A stretch of DNA of 64,000 nucleotides from Odiellus spinosus (GCA_963920705.1 OY987227.1:27571935-27635934), one strand, 5' to 3'. Shown: positions 34,583-47,910, counted from the first letter of the stretch. Numbers and translations: made by a program. The notes: generated by a model from the letters alone, not told the origin.

Positions 34583-37435
34583 GGAGAACTAAAATATTAA
34601 ACTGAAAAAAATATATATATTTCATTTTTCACGTATCAAAATTCAAATTACAAGAAAAGGTTAATAATAAGATTCCACGTCAAAACTAAGCTTAACTCAA
34701 AGTAGCCTGTAGCCCACATTCTGTCACAAAATGGCTGTTTTTACTGTTTTTTCGGAGAGGGAACAGCGAGAAGGAAAGAAGAGACATTAAAACTCGCTTG
34801 CCATCGTCGAAACACGTTCTGTGCCTTTGTTATTTCTCCAAAAGAAAAAAAGGCGTGGACGAAAAATAAGAAAAGACTATGGGACAGAAAGACGAAAAAC
34901 AAAAAAAATAAGAAGAGTGGAGATGCGGTCGGTACGTGAGCTCAGTCCGTCGCGCCTCATTAGCAACGGTCCACGCTAGAAAAACGACTTTTAACCCCCT
35001 AGACTGCGCTTCCTTTCCGCTGTCCCTTCCTTTAAAGGGTTAGTTATATATCATTTTTAACTTTAAAGTGACACTGTCACCATTTTTTTCTAATTCCTAT
35101 GGATTGTATTATTGATTTTATCAGACTATTAAAACGCTGAATTCAAACTTTTATATCTCTGGGTAAGAAAGATCAAAAGGTCAAAAATTTACAATCTTGA
35201 GTACCGCGACGCTTGTTTTGATTGGTCAAAATATGGACTGCTTTTTTTTTACTTTTTTCTTCGCAAACACAATTTCGTGTGGAAGGTACGGTTAAATTTT
35301 CAAACTAATTTAATCATGAATTAATCCAGAAGAAACTTCACACGAGTAACCAATAGAAAAATCAATTCTAGATAAGACTGTACACTCGGGTAGGGATATT
35401 ATCCCTTTGAAAATGAAACAATGATGCAACTAATCATTTAACGGAAAAATTGGGGCTTGAACCAAAACGTCTAAACTCTTTACTTCCCCAAAAAACCGAA
35501 AGGAACCAAAACACCAACGGAAAAATCGAATTTCGTTTTCTAAGCGCAATTAAAGAACGTTTTAAAGTGTTTCAAAAGATCGGTTTATCTTAAAGAATTT
35601 TGATCCCCTAGTGCCCGAATTTGTCGAAATTGAACGAAGAAGGAAATGAGAACGGAAAAGTAAAAAAGAAAAAAACTATTTAATTTGCGTATATAAAATG
35701 TCACCCTTGATTTCTTCCTCTCAATATTGTATATCGAGCTCGGCGCTCTACTCTCCTACGCCTTACCTAATCCTGGCAATAAAGGTGCGATCGTGAAAAG
35801 AGAAAATCCGGCTGGCGCGGAAGGATGAAGGGAGAGGAACGGGAGGAAAGAGAAATAGTCTTCTCCGACTCTAACTTCGGCTCTCTTATCTCGGACTGGC
35901 ACGTTTCCGACCCATTTGAGCTCGGCAGACTCCCCCCTTATTTTATTGTATCGTAAAACGTGGAATTAAGATATCGAGCCACGCTAGAAATCAAAGGTAA
36001 TATCGCTCCTCGGCCAATCAAAACGCGTGAACTCGCCCTTCTCTCCAATAAATATAAAGGCCGCTTTTAAAACAAGGAGTTCTTAATACTGGAATTTATT
36101 TTGACGCCGAAAATCCGTGAGAGACTAATCGAGAGACTAATCTTCAAGTTTCCTATCTCTTTTTTAATTAATTTATTTTATTTTGTAAATTTAAATCGTG
36201 CGAACTGAAAATTTTCTTTAATTCCAATTTCCACAAAATTACCCTTTTCCACTGTAGTACAGCCTTAGTTGGTCTATTTTCTTGAGAATTAAGCCTTGCC
36301 ATTAACTAATCGTTCCCATTTTTCGTCATCTAGTCATTTTTTATAAATTTAACATCGAAGGTCGCGATATATGAAACTAACTAGCATTTTTAATTGCTCT
36401 TTTTCTGTCAGTAGTGGAGATATTTTATCTTCTAATTAAACTTCGACAAATTTAATTACGAGCGGACGAAACATTGGGAATCGTTTTCCTATTGACGCTC
36501 AATTTATTCTCTCGGTAGATAGCGCCAGGGTCTCTGAATCGCAGTTTTGACGCTATGATAAAATTTATGTTCGTATGACGGTCGAAATTATCACGCGCGT
36601 TGAATTTTTGTGATCACTTAACGGGTGAAAGTCACCCCTATTAGTACCACTTATTTTAACATTATCATTTCCTCTCCAATACCTTATACTCCCTATTTTA
36701 AAAATCCGTTGGAAGAAACTAAAGAAAGAAAATTCTCTTCCATTTTCTCTCTCGAGATAAGTTTCGTGAGTTTATATTTTTTTAAAGCCAGTGAAGAAAA
36801 ACCTTTGTCGTTAAATCTACGACGTGGAGGAATATTATAGAAATATATAAACAGGAAATTCTGTATTTCTTCTTTCGTTTTTTGTCCTTTCCTTCCCCCC
36901 TTCCCCCGTTTCTTTTTGGGAGACAATCAAAAGCAATCGTTCTTCACGATTCCTATAACATAATATATTTTATATATTATCATCCTCTCCACAAATTCAG
37001 TTCCTAGAAAATATAAAAGCGTAAAGAATTGAGGATTGAGGAAGGAAAAGGGACGCTTTTTTTATCGAGAAGGGCGAAAAAATTATGTTTGGTGGAGTGA
37101 AAAATTCGTTGGGCGGATTTCATCTTCGACCATGTCCCGTGACTATGTCTATATAAGTATATATATTGTGGAATTTGCTTGAAGGTTTTCAGCTGAATTA
37201 AAATGTAACAATATATCGAGGGGTATTCACTAAATCGGATTTATTAGGTGTAATCTATTTAACTCTAAGTAAATCAAAAAATATTTGACATAGGGTGGAA
37301 ACCTCTAGTCTATGCTGTGTGAAAAATAGGAAAAAAAGAATTAATAGAAAGGTGTCGAAAAAAATAGGAAAATATAGGAAATATTGGAAGTCTGCTCGCC
37401 TTGAAGTTGCTGATACAATTTGTAAATCATAAACA
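34583..37435. other. Non-coding stretch, no gene supported
   Basis: It contains GTGACACTGTCAC (about 35071-35083) and a tandem GAGAGACTAATC pair at 36118-36142. It also contains a GC-richer patch at 35730-36060 with no convincing exon. Confidence 0.4.
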
Positions 37436-37440
37436 ATAGG

Positions 37441-37882
37441 CAGGGTTCGTACACGACCTGGAAAACCTGGAAAAGTCAGGGAATTTGGAGATTGGTCCAA
37501 AACGTCAGGGAAAAGTCAGGGAATTTGGAAAGTGGCCCCAAAGGTCAGGGAAAAGTCAGGGAATTTGAAAATTGCCCAAATGGTCAGAGAAAATAAATAT
37601 TTTGGTATGTGTCAAAGAACTGTTTATGATTGTTTTACTAATCAGTTGTAACGTAATTATTATAAACTGAAAATATTTGCCTAAAGATTCAAATTGTTTC
37701 TCATATATACCCCGATTGATAAACTCTGTCAAATAAAATGAGGGAATTACCAACAGCTCAAGCTCGTAAGAATAAATTCATGAAAAAAATATTAAAATTG
37801 GTCAGGGAAATTATTTGGAAATGGTCAGGGAAAATCTGGAAAAGTCACTGCAATTAACTTCCAAAATTCTGTACGAACCCTG
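37441..37882. mobile_element. CAGGGTTCGTAC hAT-type element (442 bp)
   Basis: The ends are CAGGGTTCGTACA and TGTACGAACCCTG. Subterminal GGTCAGGGAAAAGTCAGGGA units are repeated at least three times on the left and in partial form on the right. CAGGG...CCCTG ends with GTCAGGGAA subrepeats are characteristic of non-autonomous hAT elements. The flanks show a 5-bp match ATAGG on both sides, instead of the expected 8 bp. Confidence 0.8.
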
Positions 37883-37887
37883 ATAGG

Positions 37888-38834
37888 ACTGACTACTTCA
37901 TGTTAACTTTAATTAAACTAATATTTTTGGTTTTTGATAAAATAAATTTATAATATATTTACGTTTGCAATTCGAATTAGATTGGGATTATTCCTCCAAA
38001 CTATTAGAAATTGCGTATATCCGATTTTATTGGTTCCCGCCTATGCCTCTATTGTCTCTATTTAAGGCGGTGAATATAAAGGTATTGGGAAAACCAACTT
38101 TTCTTATTTAACTCGATCTGAAATCGCTTCTCCAACTTTAGTGACCTACATATAAAACGGATGAGAAAAATATAGGCCTCGAGTCGCGTCGCGTAGCCTT
38201 TGGGAGAAAAATGTCTTTGAAATATTAGCCAAATTATAACGAAAGAAATGATGTAGGCGATCGAAGTTCAAAGGTCAAGGAGAGGGCTTGGCCCGGGTTG
38301 GAAGAGAGAAAGATATTTTGACAGAGACCCCCGTAGTTTTATCACGAAGCCCCGAGCGAAGTCCTCTTTTTCAGCTTCTTTATCAAAGCTGACGCAAATT
38401 GATTATATTTTGGAGCCAAGAAAAAAGATCAGTTTTAGGGGGGAGAGAAGGAGACCAAGAGAAAAATCAATCTATATTTTCCTCCCCTCCTTTCTTTTAA
38501 CCATACAGCGGAACACGCGATAATAAAAATTAGACCGTCTAATTTTTTAGATACTATCAGTTTAATAATTTTAAAGTGATAAAGAAGGGGTTTTCAAAAT
38601 ATATAATTCTCTACCCCTACACCGTAGACTACAAGAAAGGGTTTGACCCTGGACGTGTGCCATCCACCGTAGTTTGCCAGTTTTTTTATAGTTAGGGATC
38701 TTGGTGGGGCAGTTCGCTAGCGCCTCTAGCGGTCATCAAGCCAATTATCGCGGGCGTTAGCGGTAGAGATGGTGGGAAGAAAGAGCACACCACCGAAACG
38801 TATGTGGAATTCACATGGGAAAAATTCAATTAAA
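37888..38834. other. Non-coding stretch, no gene seen
   Basis: No recognised exon, RNA gene or repeat. Confidence 0.45.
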
Positions 38835-39006
38835 ATTCGGGGTTTGGACAAGATATTGCTTTTTATTTTATCTTCATTTATAATTTGAAATTATCCACGG
38901 GAAGTCTATGATAAATCCATTGTAATCAAAATATTTAACTTATTACTATTGATAATTAACTGATTAACCAAATATTTGTGGATTACCTTGTTCAAACCCC
39001 AACCTC
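38835..39006. mobile_element. TA-type GAGGTCGGGG MITE, copy E
   Basis: The left end reads AATTCGGGGTTTGGACAAGA (outermost bases decayed). The right end is GTTCAAACCCCAACCTC then TA. The interior matches copy B, with AAGTCTATGATAAA and ATTTGTGGATTA. Confidence 0.8.
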
Positions 39007-39793
39007 TAAATTCAACCTACAAAATAACCTCTAGAGAGATCAGGGTTTCAATCTTACTAGGGTAATCTTCCCCAACAGTAAATGATGTTTTAATAGACTT
39101 GATATTTATTTCTTATAATACCATATGATAAAAGGCTTCGTTAATTATATTTCGTACATTTTCGAGCGAGCTCCAATTTTGTGGGAAATAAGGAAATTTA
39201 AATTCGAACTTTGGCATCGGTGTAATAAAGAGTTCGCGTGATCCAACATTTTACCTCGATTTGGGGGCAAAATTACAGTATAGGTTCCCGGGGATTTTAT
39301 ATCCTTAGTTTCACGGCCCTGACGGCTTTGGGATAAATTGGTGTAAGGGTGGGGTCTCAGACTGAGCCCAGAATTCGAGATTTTTAATAGGTCAGATCAC
39401 GTGATCGACAACCAAATCCGCCTTTTTTTTTTTTTTTCTTTTCTTTCAGGGCAATCTTAATTCTCAAGCTTCGAGTTGAGAAACCGGCACGCGATTCTCG
39501 AAGGTTCCCCGACATTGAAAGACCGGAAAAGACACGGGTTAACTACGGCTTTTAGCTTTTTTTTCACGGTATAACTAAGGAATATTTAATAGGACGTTGA
39601 TCTTACTTCGAACGCTAAAATTAGATTCGTCTACAACTTGTGAGTTAGGTGAATCGAAGAGGTTTTGGAACTCTTCTTCAAACCGTTTTGAATGACCTAA
39701 ATTAAACCACTTCCCAGAAAATTCAAATTAAAACTTTGATTAAATGCAAATATTAAAATTTAACTTTAACCGGAAGGAGAAGTCAAACATTCT
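39007..39793. other. Non-coding stretch, no gene seen
   Basis: No recognised exon. A T-rich tract lies at 39424-39438. Confidence 0.45.
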
Positions 39794-39800
39794 ATACAAA

Positions 39801-40137
39801 CAGAAGCCGATGAAACCCTCCTTTGAAGTCAACTACTCCAATGTTCCATATAGCACTCCTCTCTGTATGGGTAAAATTCCCAATTTTACGAGTTAGAATG
39901 GGTCCTACTTCATCCCCCCTGTCTACGGAAAATTGGAAATTCTCTCTCTCCACAAACGACGACGTTTTTTGGACGAACTCCGAGGCTGCTAGAGATATTC
40001 GCTCGACGAACTCCCGCTCCGAAAATATCTACCGTTAGGAGGCGTACGAATCGCGCCTTTTGAGAATAACCCATACAGAGAGGGGTAGACAAGCCCCGGG
40101 AGTAATAGAATTCAAAGGAGGGTTTCATCGGCTTCTG
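39801..40137 (-). mobile_element. CAGAAGCC MITE (7-bp TSD family 1), copy 4
   Basis: A 337-bp copy with the same orientation as copy 1. It is flanked by the perfect 7-bp duplication ATACAAA (39794-39800 and 40138-40144). Confidence 0.93.
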
Positions 40138-40144
40138 ATACAAA

Positions 40145-43100
40145 TGAAGAAAAAAACTAGTTTCAGCCAAACTGAAGTGAAAATCAGTGTAGTATGATGA
40201 TGATGATGGTTTTTAAAAAAGAAGTATTATACTGCTTAGTTTTAAAGTACTTGGACACACACACGAATGAAAAGGAGATCTTTTAGTGTTGACTCTTGGA
40301 TTAGGAAAAATAAAGAAGAAAAAAACTCGACTGAAAAGCTCGTCAAACAAAAGTTAGGTACCATATATTTAAAAAAAAAAGAAAAAACGTATACCTGGTA
40401 GAAACTCTTCTTCAAAGAGGGTTTTATTCTACCCTATACTTCTTTTCTCTTTTTCGATCCAGCAAGCTCTTAAAAGTAAACCCAGTTAAAAACGCAGCGA
40501 GGGCCATCAAATGAAGCAAAAAGAAAGAAAGAATTGCCTTTTGTCCCTAAAATATTTCTTTTACCAACGTGTATTATCCTTTTTTATTCCTTTTATTCTC
40601 ATTCCCGGTCTTCAAAGCCTCTACTTTTATAAATCCCCGCTTTCCATTATAAAATTTGTACTTATAAGATATAAGCTAGACTATAGCGACCGTGTGGAAA
40701 GAGTATATACGAGTTTAAGCCAAGTAGAAAACGCCAAAGTCAAATAACTTCTCGGTCAGACAAAAGTATAAGCTTTAGAACAAAATTTAATATACCCTGC
40801 AGAGATATGGATGTATAAAAACAAGGTTGGAGCGACTGCTTAATACTACCGAGAAAATGTATGAAAAGGAGAGAAAAAGTTCGGGGAACTGTGAGGGTGG
40901 CGCAATCCCTGGGGATAATTGGTGAGAAGACCCAGAATTCCGTATCAAGGCTCTATCACTCGCAAAATGAGTAATTGGTCATAAATACATTCGTGTGCAA
41001 GTCTTAAGAGATTTCAAATTCGCGCCTTTTTCAAATATGCGCGAAAAACGTCATATTTTATCCAATTAGAAACGAAATGCGCGTGCGTCACGCACGTGAC
41101 CTCCACCTCGAGGTGGAGTGGAAAAGTAGGATGCTATCAAAGTCACCGAGGTTTACATAGCAAGCGGGGTCGTTTTTGAAGATAGGATGAGGGGCTTCTT
41201 GCCCTGGCCAGTAGCATCGAGTCCCTCGCAAGAAGTCATAAAATGGGATGATTAAAGAAAATTCTAAAAGAAACTTATAAGTGAAGGGAAGCTAACATGT
41301 TTAAAGGGAGGAAATACTAAAGATAAATTAAATTTGAGCAGAGGCTCTATATTTGGCGTTACACCTTCTCAGTTCAAAAAATCTCAGTTAAATCTGAGTA
41401 AACTCGGTTAATTATGCCTCGTCTGAAGACAGTGTAAGGGAAGCATCATATCCCTATAGAGCAGCGTTGTAAGATGTCAGATGATGAATGAAAATAAAAT
41501 CACTTGTTGAACATCGTATTTCATTTTCCCTTTAAGATAGATTCGTATTATTAATAGACCGTATCAGAATAAAAACGACACTCGAGCGTGTCGTGAAGAA
41601 TATGGGGACACAAAATATGTTTTGTTTATAGTGTCGATTGTTCCGTTACAGAGGAGATACATAATATTAAACCTCATAGAGAAATAAGTAGTCTGCGCAA
41701 CTCCTCTTGAACACGTCGAGTATAGACTGTTAGATATCGCTTGGGATCGTAATTTATGACGTCAGACGCTATTCCAAACTCTTACACTCTTTTTCAAATT
41801 CCCCGCAACATCCGGAAGAAAAAAAAAAAAACGCCACCTTTTTCGTTTATAAGGCAGAGGAGGGCATTTTTGAGTTATATCTCAATCGGCGGCGCGTTCG
41901 CGCTCTTGTGGGCTTCAAATGATGAAGATTTCGACACGCGCTGTTAAGTTTACGGGGCTTCAATAACTTTCTTTCGTTTCCCGACATTATCCTCCTCTAC
42001 GCGCTCGAGTCTCAGTCTCTAGCGAGATGGACGAGTTCAACGAAAGGAAAGAGTGTTTTATGAAGTTTTAACCCGAGGGAATCGTCAAAAATATTGGAGC
42101 ACGGTTTTTAGCTTCCTCAACCGCCAGAAATTTTAAAGTTTTGAGCGTTGGTCCAGGTACAGAAAGTCATATTTTTAACAATTTAATTTTAGATGAATTA
42201 TAGATGGAGCATGCGGGTAGGTTAACGAATATGGTAACGCCTTACTGTAGAAGACCCACGGCAAAATCGCAGCCGCCATAGGTTTTTGCTTGAGATATAA
42301 AACTCCTGCCTTTTTTTGCTGTAGAACGTATGAGATGGTGCTATGGTCGCAGTATGTAAACGTAGGTAAGAGATTAGTTCAGTGCAGGACAAACTAAAGG
42401 GCATTACTGTCGCTGTGGGTCCCTTTACGCCAGCGAATATTAATCACTAATCAATCTATTGTTCCTCCTTCCGTAATTAATGAAATTCAAATTAAGTTTC
42501 AGTAGTGATTTTGAAGTGTATTCTAACTCGAAGAAGAAAATATGTCTTATCTTTTCAGTATCCCTTTAACTAATGTACCTAATTTTTGGGGCCAAACCGA
42601 CCGAGTAAATTTTGTAAGAAAAACCGTAAAATTCTTAATAGCAAAATTAAATTAAGCCGTATATAATACAGTAACTTGAAGTATATGATTTGAGCGTCAT
42701 TATTATGTAGGATACGTGGCCATTTAGGGTTGGAAAAACCTTAGAAAAAGCACCATTAATATAAAGGTTTTGTCCCTTCATTCTGAAATAGGAAAAAAAA
42801 AAAAGTTCTAAGTATATTCTTAGCGGAAAAGCCAATCAAGGCGGTTTATAAGCTAACACAACGGTTGGGTATCGATTTGGGCGGACAAAGTTATTTGGTA
42901 TATAGCGTTCGACCACGGACTGAGCTAGCGAGAAATACCATTACCTGTACCATCTATTTAAGACGTAATTACCCGCAAAGATAATTGAAGCTCCAGGGAT
43001 GAGACCCACCTCCATACCCCCCTTTCCAGTCCCCTTTAAACATTCCCCCTTTAAAGGCTAAGTCTTACGAAAAATATTAATTTTAACTAACTCATGCTAT

Positions 43101-43212
43101 TACGAAACCACAAATATGCCCTTCTGCCTTTCCGAATATGTTATTAATTTTATGTCAAAATCAGATAAATTAGGTTTGTATTATTTATTCTAAAATTTCA
43201 CAAAGTTTAGAC
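40145..43212. other. Non-coding stretch with a MITE end and short palindromes
   Basis: No gene supported. It holds an ATG/ATGATG microsatellite at 40196-40210, the palindromes GTGCGTCACGCAC and TCCACCTCGAGGTGGA near 41084-41117, and a TTAA-type MITE right end at 41491-41531. Confidence 0.4.
41491..41531. mobile_element. Right-end fragment of the TTAA-type AGGGAGAATGC MITE
   Basis: AAATCACTTGTTG followed by TTTCCCT and TTAA (41532-41535) matches the right terminus of the copy at 5958-6376 with several mismatches. Confidence 0.5.
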
Positions 43213-43691
43213 ACGAATCTTTCGAATCTCTAACAAATCTTTCGAATCTCTAACGAATCTTTCGAATCTCTAACGAATCTTTCGAATCTCTAACGAATCT
43301 TTCGAATCTCTAACGAATCTTTCGAATCTCTAACGAATCTTTCGAATCTCTAACGAATCTTTCGAATCTCTAACGAATCTTTCGAATCTCTAACGAATCT
43401 TTCGAATCTCTAACGAATCTTTCGAATCTCTAACGAATCTTTCGAATCTCTAACGAATCTTTCGAATCTCTGACGAATCTTTCGAATCTCTGACGAATCT
43501 TTCGAATCTCTGACGAATCTTTCGAATCTCTGACGAATCTTTCGAATCTCTAACGAATCTTTCGAATCTCTAACGAATCTTTCGAATCTCTAACGAATCT
43601 TTCGAATCTCTAACGAATCTTTCGAATCTCTAACGAATCTTTCGAATCTCTAACGAATCTTTCGAATCTCTAACGAATCTTTCGAATCTCT
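43213..43691. repeat. 20-bp tandem array, about 24 copies
   Basis: The unit CGAATCTTTCGAATCTCTAA is itself two diverged 10-bp halves, each with CGAATCT, and contains the palindrome TTCGAA. Most units are identical. Four adjacent units (near 43471, 43491, 43511 and 43531) share a TGA in place of TAA, and the leftmost unit boundaries carry CAAATCT. There are no unique spacers, so it is a minisatellite and not a CRISPR array. Confidence 0.97.
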
Positions 43692-43718
43692 GGCGTTATC
43701 TGCCTGTTTATATATCAC

Positions 43719-43759
43719 CACGGCCAACTTGGCTCCTTCGTCGATATAAGTTGGCCGTG
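43719..43759. repeat. 12-bp-arm hairpin next to the 20-bp array
   Basis: CACGGCCAACTT and AAGTTGGCCGTG pair across a 17-nt loop, 28 bp beyond the last array unit. Confidence 0.7.
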
Positions 43760-46700
43760 CTAAGAGTAGCCTGGGCCAATAAATAGCCAGACGCTGGAAT
43801 GATACAATCTGAGACTAAAGCTCTAGCTATCTCTCAAGATTCTTAGCAACTCTAATTTGTTACTGTTATTATAACTATAAATAATCGATATTGCTTCATT
43901 ATCTCTTCATTAAAAGTACAATATTGTTAAACTGTAAGATCCTGTTCAGTCACCATTCCCCCTTACCACTTCGTTCGTAGTTTCGCGTCGAACTGGCAGT
44001 AATTTGGGCAGCGAGATCTCGGGCGTTCGCTTTTGCCCCTTTTATGGGTTTAACGTCGAATCGTCGCTCCAGGTTCGATTCGATTTCCATGACGTTTCTA
44101 TTGATAAAAGCTTTAAATAGGCTGCGGTAGTACGATAACGCTAAAGTGGATGACCGTAGATAAGGTTTATGGAGCGTTCTCTCTTTCACTCTAGCTCGCT
44201 CTCTCTCTCTCGGCCAGCGGTTTCTAGCGCTAGACAATTTCGCCTTTTCAAGTCGCCTATCGAAGGGTACTGGTCCGTAAATTGATGGGGTCCTTTATAG
44301 CCACCCCTATACCTCCAGATCTCTTCATTTTAACGTACACTCTCCTTTCCTTATTATTACCTACTTCGCAGTTTGATTATGTTTGAGAGAAATTTTGCTA
44401 ACGCGTTAAATTAGAAACTTAAAAGAAATATATATATATTTAAACGGTAAAGATAACTTTCAAATAGTTTAATCTAATAGAACTTAGAGTCAGTTTTAAT
44501 TTAATGTATTTAAGAATTATTATTTGTATCGACAGACTGCTTTGCTTGATAAAAAAATACATTAAAGCATCAAAATTATCTTTTTCAACCTTTATTTGAC
44601 CCCTACGAAAAACCACGCCGATTTTAAAAGGAATTTTCTGAATCGTGTTTTTTTTTTTTTTATTCAAATTTTGAAAACTCGCCAACAGCTTCTTCGCGGT
44701 AAATTTAACGGTCTCAAATCCAAAGGTCAATTTCTGAAATTACGAAAGTCGTATTGTAGTTCATTTATTTTTGAGGGCTAATAGGAGTTACTACGTGGAT
44801 CATTTAACGCCGTTAGATTGTACGAAGTGGTTGCCGCGTTTCCGTCCAGTAAATTCTCTGATTACGCGCGCTTGTTATCACCTGGATTATCCTGGATTAC
44901 TTTATCATCTAGTCCATCGAATGGTATCGTTGAACCAAGTTTTTAAGTCACGCGTGTAGTTTGTAAGTTGACTTTAACTCGCGTGACTGTGGTTTGCACT
45001 TTAGTGTGTATTTGCGTAAATTGTGTATTGATTTTTAATTTTATATTAATTTCAATTGACCGTATTTAACGCTTATCTTCGTAATTTACCAACTTTGCGA
45101 TATTCGGTTTTTGTTTATCGAAATGCAATATTTTTTATCCTCGACTCTCGAAGACGGAGTGCCATACCTCCCCGTGGTGAGAGTTGCTAACCATTACTAA
45201 TGGTAACGAAAAACAGTGAAATATGCCAGTTAACCGCTAGTAATGGCTACTAAATGGCCACGCTCTCTCCTAACTTTATTTTTTTTTTATATTTTCATTC
45301 ATTGTTGAATGAAATCAGCGTGAGAAATTAGTGACCAAATCATTGAAAGGTGTTTTCAATTGGTCAATTCTTATTCAACCGGGTAGATTCAGTCAGTTAC
45401 CCTTGAACATTTTACGTAGTATTTTCCGGATAAATCCGTGGGTTTAAAACCGGTGATAGGAGAGTTTTTCTTGTCGAATTGAAAGCTCTTTGCCATAACA
45501 GTTAGAGGTTTTTACTCAGAGTTACTCTATTTATAAAAATAGACATTAAAGGAGTAGATTCGCTTTTGTTTTTGCAACTTTTTTAGCTCGAATCTCTACC
45601 TAAGGCTATCCTATATAGCCGTTGTTTATAGGAGTCACTAAGCAGGATCGAGAATAGTTACTTTCTAAATAGGGTAAAATAAAGGGTTGGTGCGAATAAA
45701 AAAAGAAATATATAATGGTGTGTTTTTATACATCTCTTTTTTAACGCGTTGGCGTTGCTCGTACTATACCCTGTAAGACCGTTAAGCGAGAAGGCGATCG
45801 TTTCCCTCCTCACCTCTACCACTCTCTAGCTCGTTTTACGATCTATTCGCATTAACCCCTCCCCTCGGTGGCTACATAAACAAAAGGAGAGTGGCAAAAG
45901 GAATGGTTATAGCCGAGGGAAATTATACGACTTAAGGGGGCGGAATGGGTCATCTAGATTTATCCCCCAGAGTTCAGTCATCCATAAATCGTAGCGACCT
46001 CTTTTAAAAGTCGTTGCCTATTACTTTCCCAATGAGATCCTAGCTGGCTCTTCTGACTAAACTGTCGTCTGCTATAGCGCGTAGTTTTGCGCGCATTAAT
46101 ATGAGGTAGCTTAGTGAAAATTCGCCAAGAACCATCCTAAGAAGTTCGAGGTTTACGTATATATTCCAAAATGACTGCTTGCTCTTCCTCAACCCCCGAA
46201 TTTATTTTCTCAATCTCGATAAAGCCGGATCTTGATAGTAGCGGACGATATTGCGGACAAAGCTCGAAAAAGGAAAATAAAACAGTTGATGAATTTCTAC
46301 GGGGTGGTAGTTGACCCCCCCCCCCCGCCCCAATTTCAACTCGGGTCTCTTCTTTCGGGCTATTATTTAAATTTTAAAATTCGAGCGCGGAAAAAATAAA
46401 CGACATACGTCATGACCCTTTAGATTTGGCAATTATCTGTTCTAGAAGCGAAACTTATCCAAAACGGAGGATCGAGATCGGAGGAGGAAGAGAAGAAGCC
46501 CTAAAAAGAGGGGAGGAAAAAAAAGATCTCGCAATTTTACGCCTATATCGGCGCTAATTTAACGAGAATCGTCGTCTTCTCTAGCTAGTCTCGATTCCAA
46601 ACCAGCTTCTGCCAATCGGATAAGAGATCTAATAAAAGTTCCGTTGGCTGTATTGTATGTACGCCAAAAAGAGGATAAGGGGTAAAAAAATAGCCCCGTT

Positions 46701-47623
46701 CACACTGTTGTCCGTTCCTTCGATAAGTTCGCTTTCGTATACCATTCAAACGCTTAGAAATAAGCCATCGTGCTTCGTAAGAATTCCAGGGTGGCCATTT
46801 TAATATTTACATTAAAAATAGTCGTACAATTTAGTGTAAAACTATAACGTGTTATTGCCATTGCCATCACGCCTGTAACGAGTTTTGACGTCAAATTCGT
46901 TGTTAGAGACTCGTAGCAAATTCCTATCCGGTTTTACCAATGTAAATTTTTACTACGTCGCCTAGATGACCCGTAAAAACCATCCTACAGACAATTAGGA
47001 AGTATTGAGTCGTAGTCCGAACGCGTCTTAATAGGATGAGGAGATAGCTCGGTAGGAGGGCGGTAGTAAGAAAAAAGAAAGAAAGAAAAGGGGATTTGGG
47101 ATCAATGGATGAGAGGGATCTACCGACTATTCATTCCCAATCTTCGAGTATAATCAGCTTGTGCCCTCGTAATGTAATATCTTATCAGATCGCTGCATCT
47201 TCTTTCCCACCCTTTTACTCAGTCCAATATATACCATTGCCTGATATTCTCTATCTCTCTCTCTCTCTCTTTAGGCCAACATCCGAATGTTGCAAAAAAA
47301 CGCATCCTATAACGATTCTCTATAGTTCCGGCGCTTAAATCTCTCATTTTATCCGCTGAACTATATACACGATCTACTTTCAACAGGGGCAATTACGGGA
47401 GGTTGTAATTGTACCTTTTTCCATCCCCATTTCGATTATAATCTCCTTATTCTTAGACATATATAGGATACGGTATTAAGGAAGGTTTACTCCGAAAGTA
47501 TTTCTTGTATTTTTTCTTATACGAGCCTAATATTTTCAGTTGCAGCGTTAGAAAGGTCGTAAATTCCAATAGGCTAATTATAGACGTTATATACATTTCC
47601 TTCCTTTCTTATTCCGGGTCAAA
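43760..47623. other. Non-coding stretch, no gene supported
   Basis: Frames at 43950-44237 (minus), 44596-44959 and 47096-47338 are unrecognised. A 12-C run lies at 46315-46326, with TCTC microsatellites at 44180-44210 and 47254-47270. I could not join the two adjacent plus-strand frames near 44.6-44.96 kb into a gene. Confidence 0.4.
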
Positions 47624-47630
47624 GTATAAA

Positions 47631-47910
47631 CAAGGAGGATCAGAGAAGGAGAGGAAATGTGGGGACGGCGCGGTTCCTACTGCGTCGGCCTAAACTCCCA
47701 CTCTGGGAGAACGGGGGTAGAGACGTTTCGTGGTAAAATGTTGTCGCGTGGGTAAAACGAATCCTTTATGAGACGCGCTAGCTAGCGACCACGTGACAAC
47801 AGTTTACCTCGAGAATTTCCTATCCCCCTTTCCACCCGAGTGGGAGGTTGGCTCTTCTCTCTCTAACTCAACGCAGCCCCACATTTCCTCTCCTTCTCTG
47901 ATCCTCCTTG
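47631..47910 (-). mobile_element. CAAGGAGG MITE (7-bp TSD family 2), copy 1
   Basis: A 280-bp element with perfect 34-bp TIRs starting CAAGGAGGATCAGAGAAGGA. It is flanked by the perfect 7-bp duplication GTATAAA (47624-47630 and 47911-47917). It differs from copy 2 (52452-52732, inverted) at only about three positions, so both moved recently. Subterminal TTGTCACGTGG-like words face each other around a central GCTAGCTAGC. Confidence 0.95.

Noticed and set aside
43213..43691. CRISPR-like array
   Set aside because: The 20-bp units abut directly with no unique spacers, the context is eukaryotic, and there are no cas genes. It is a minisatellite.
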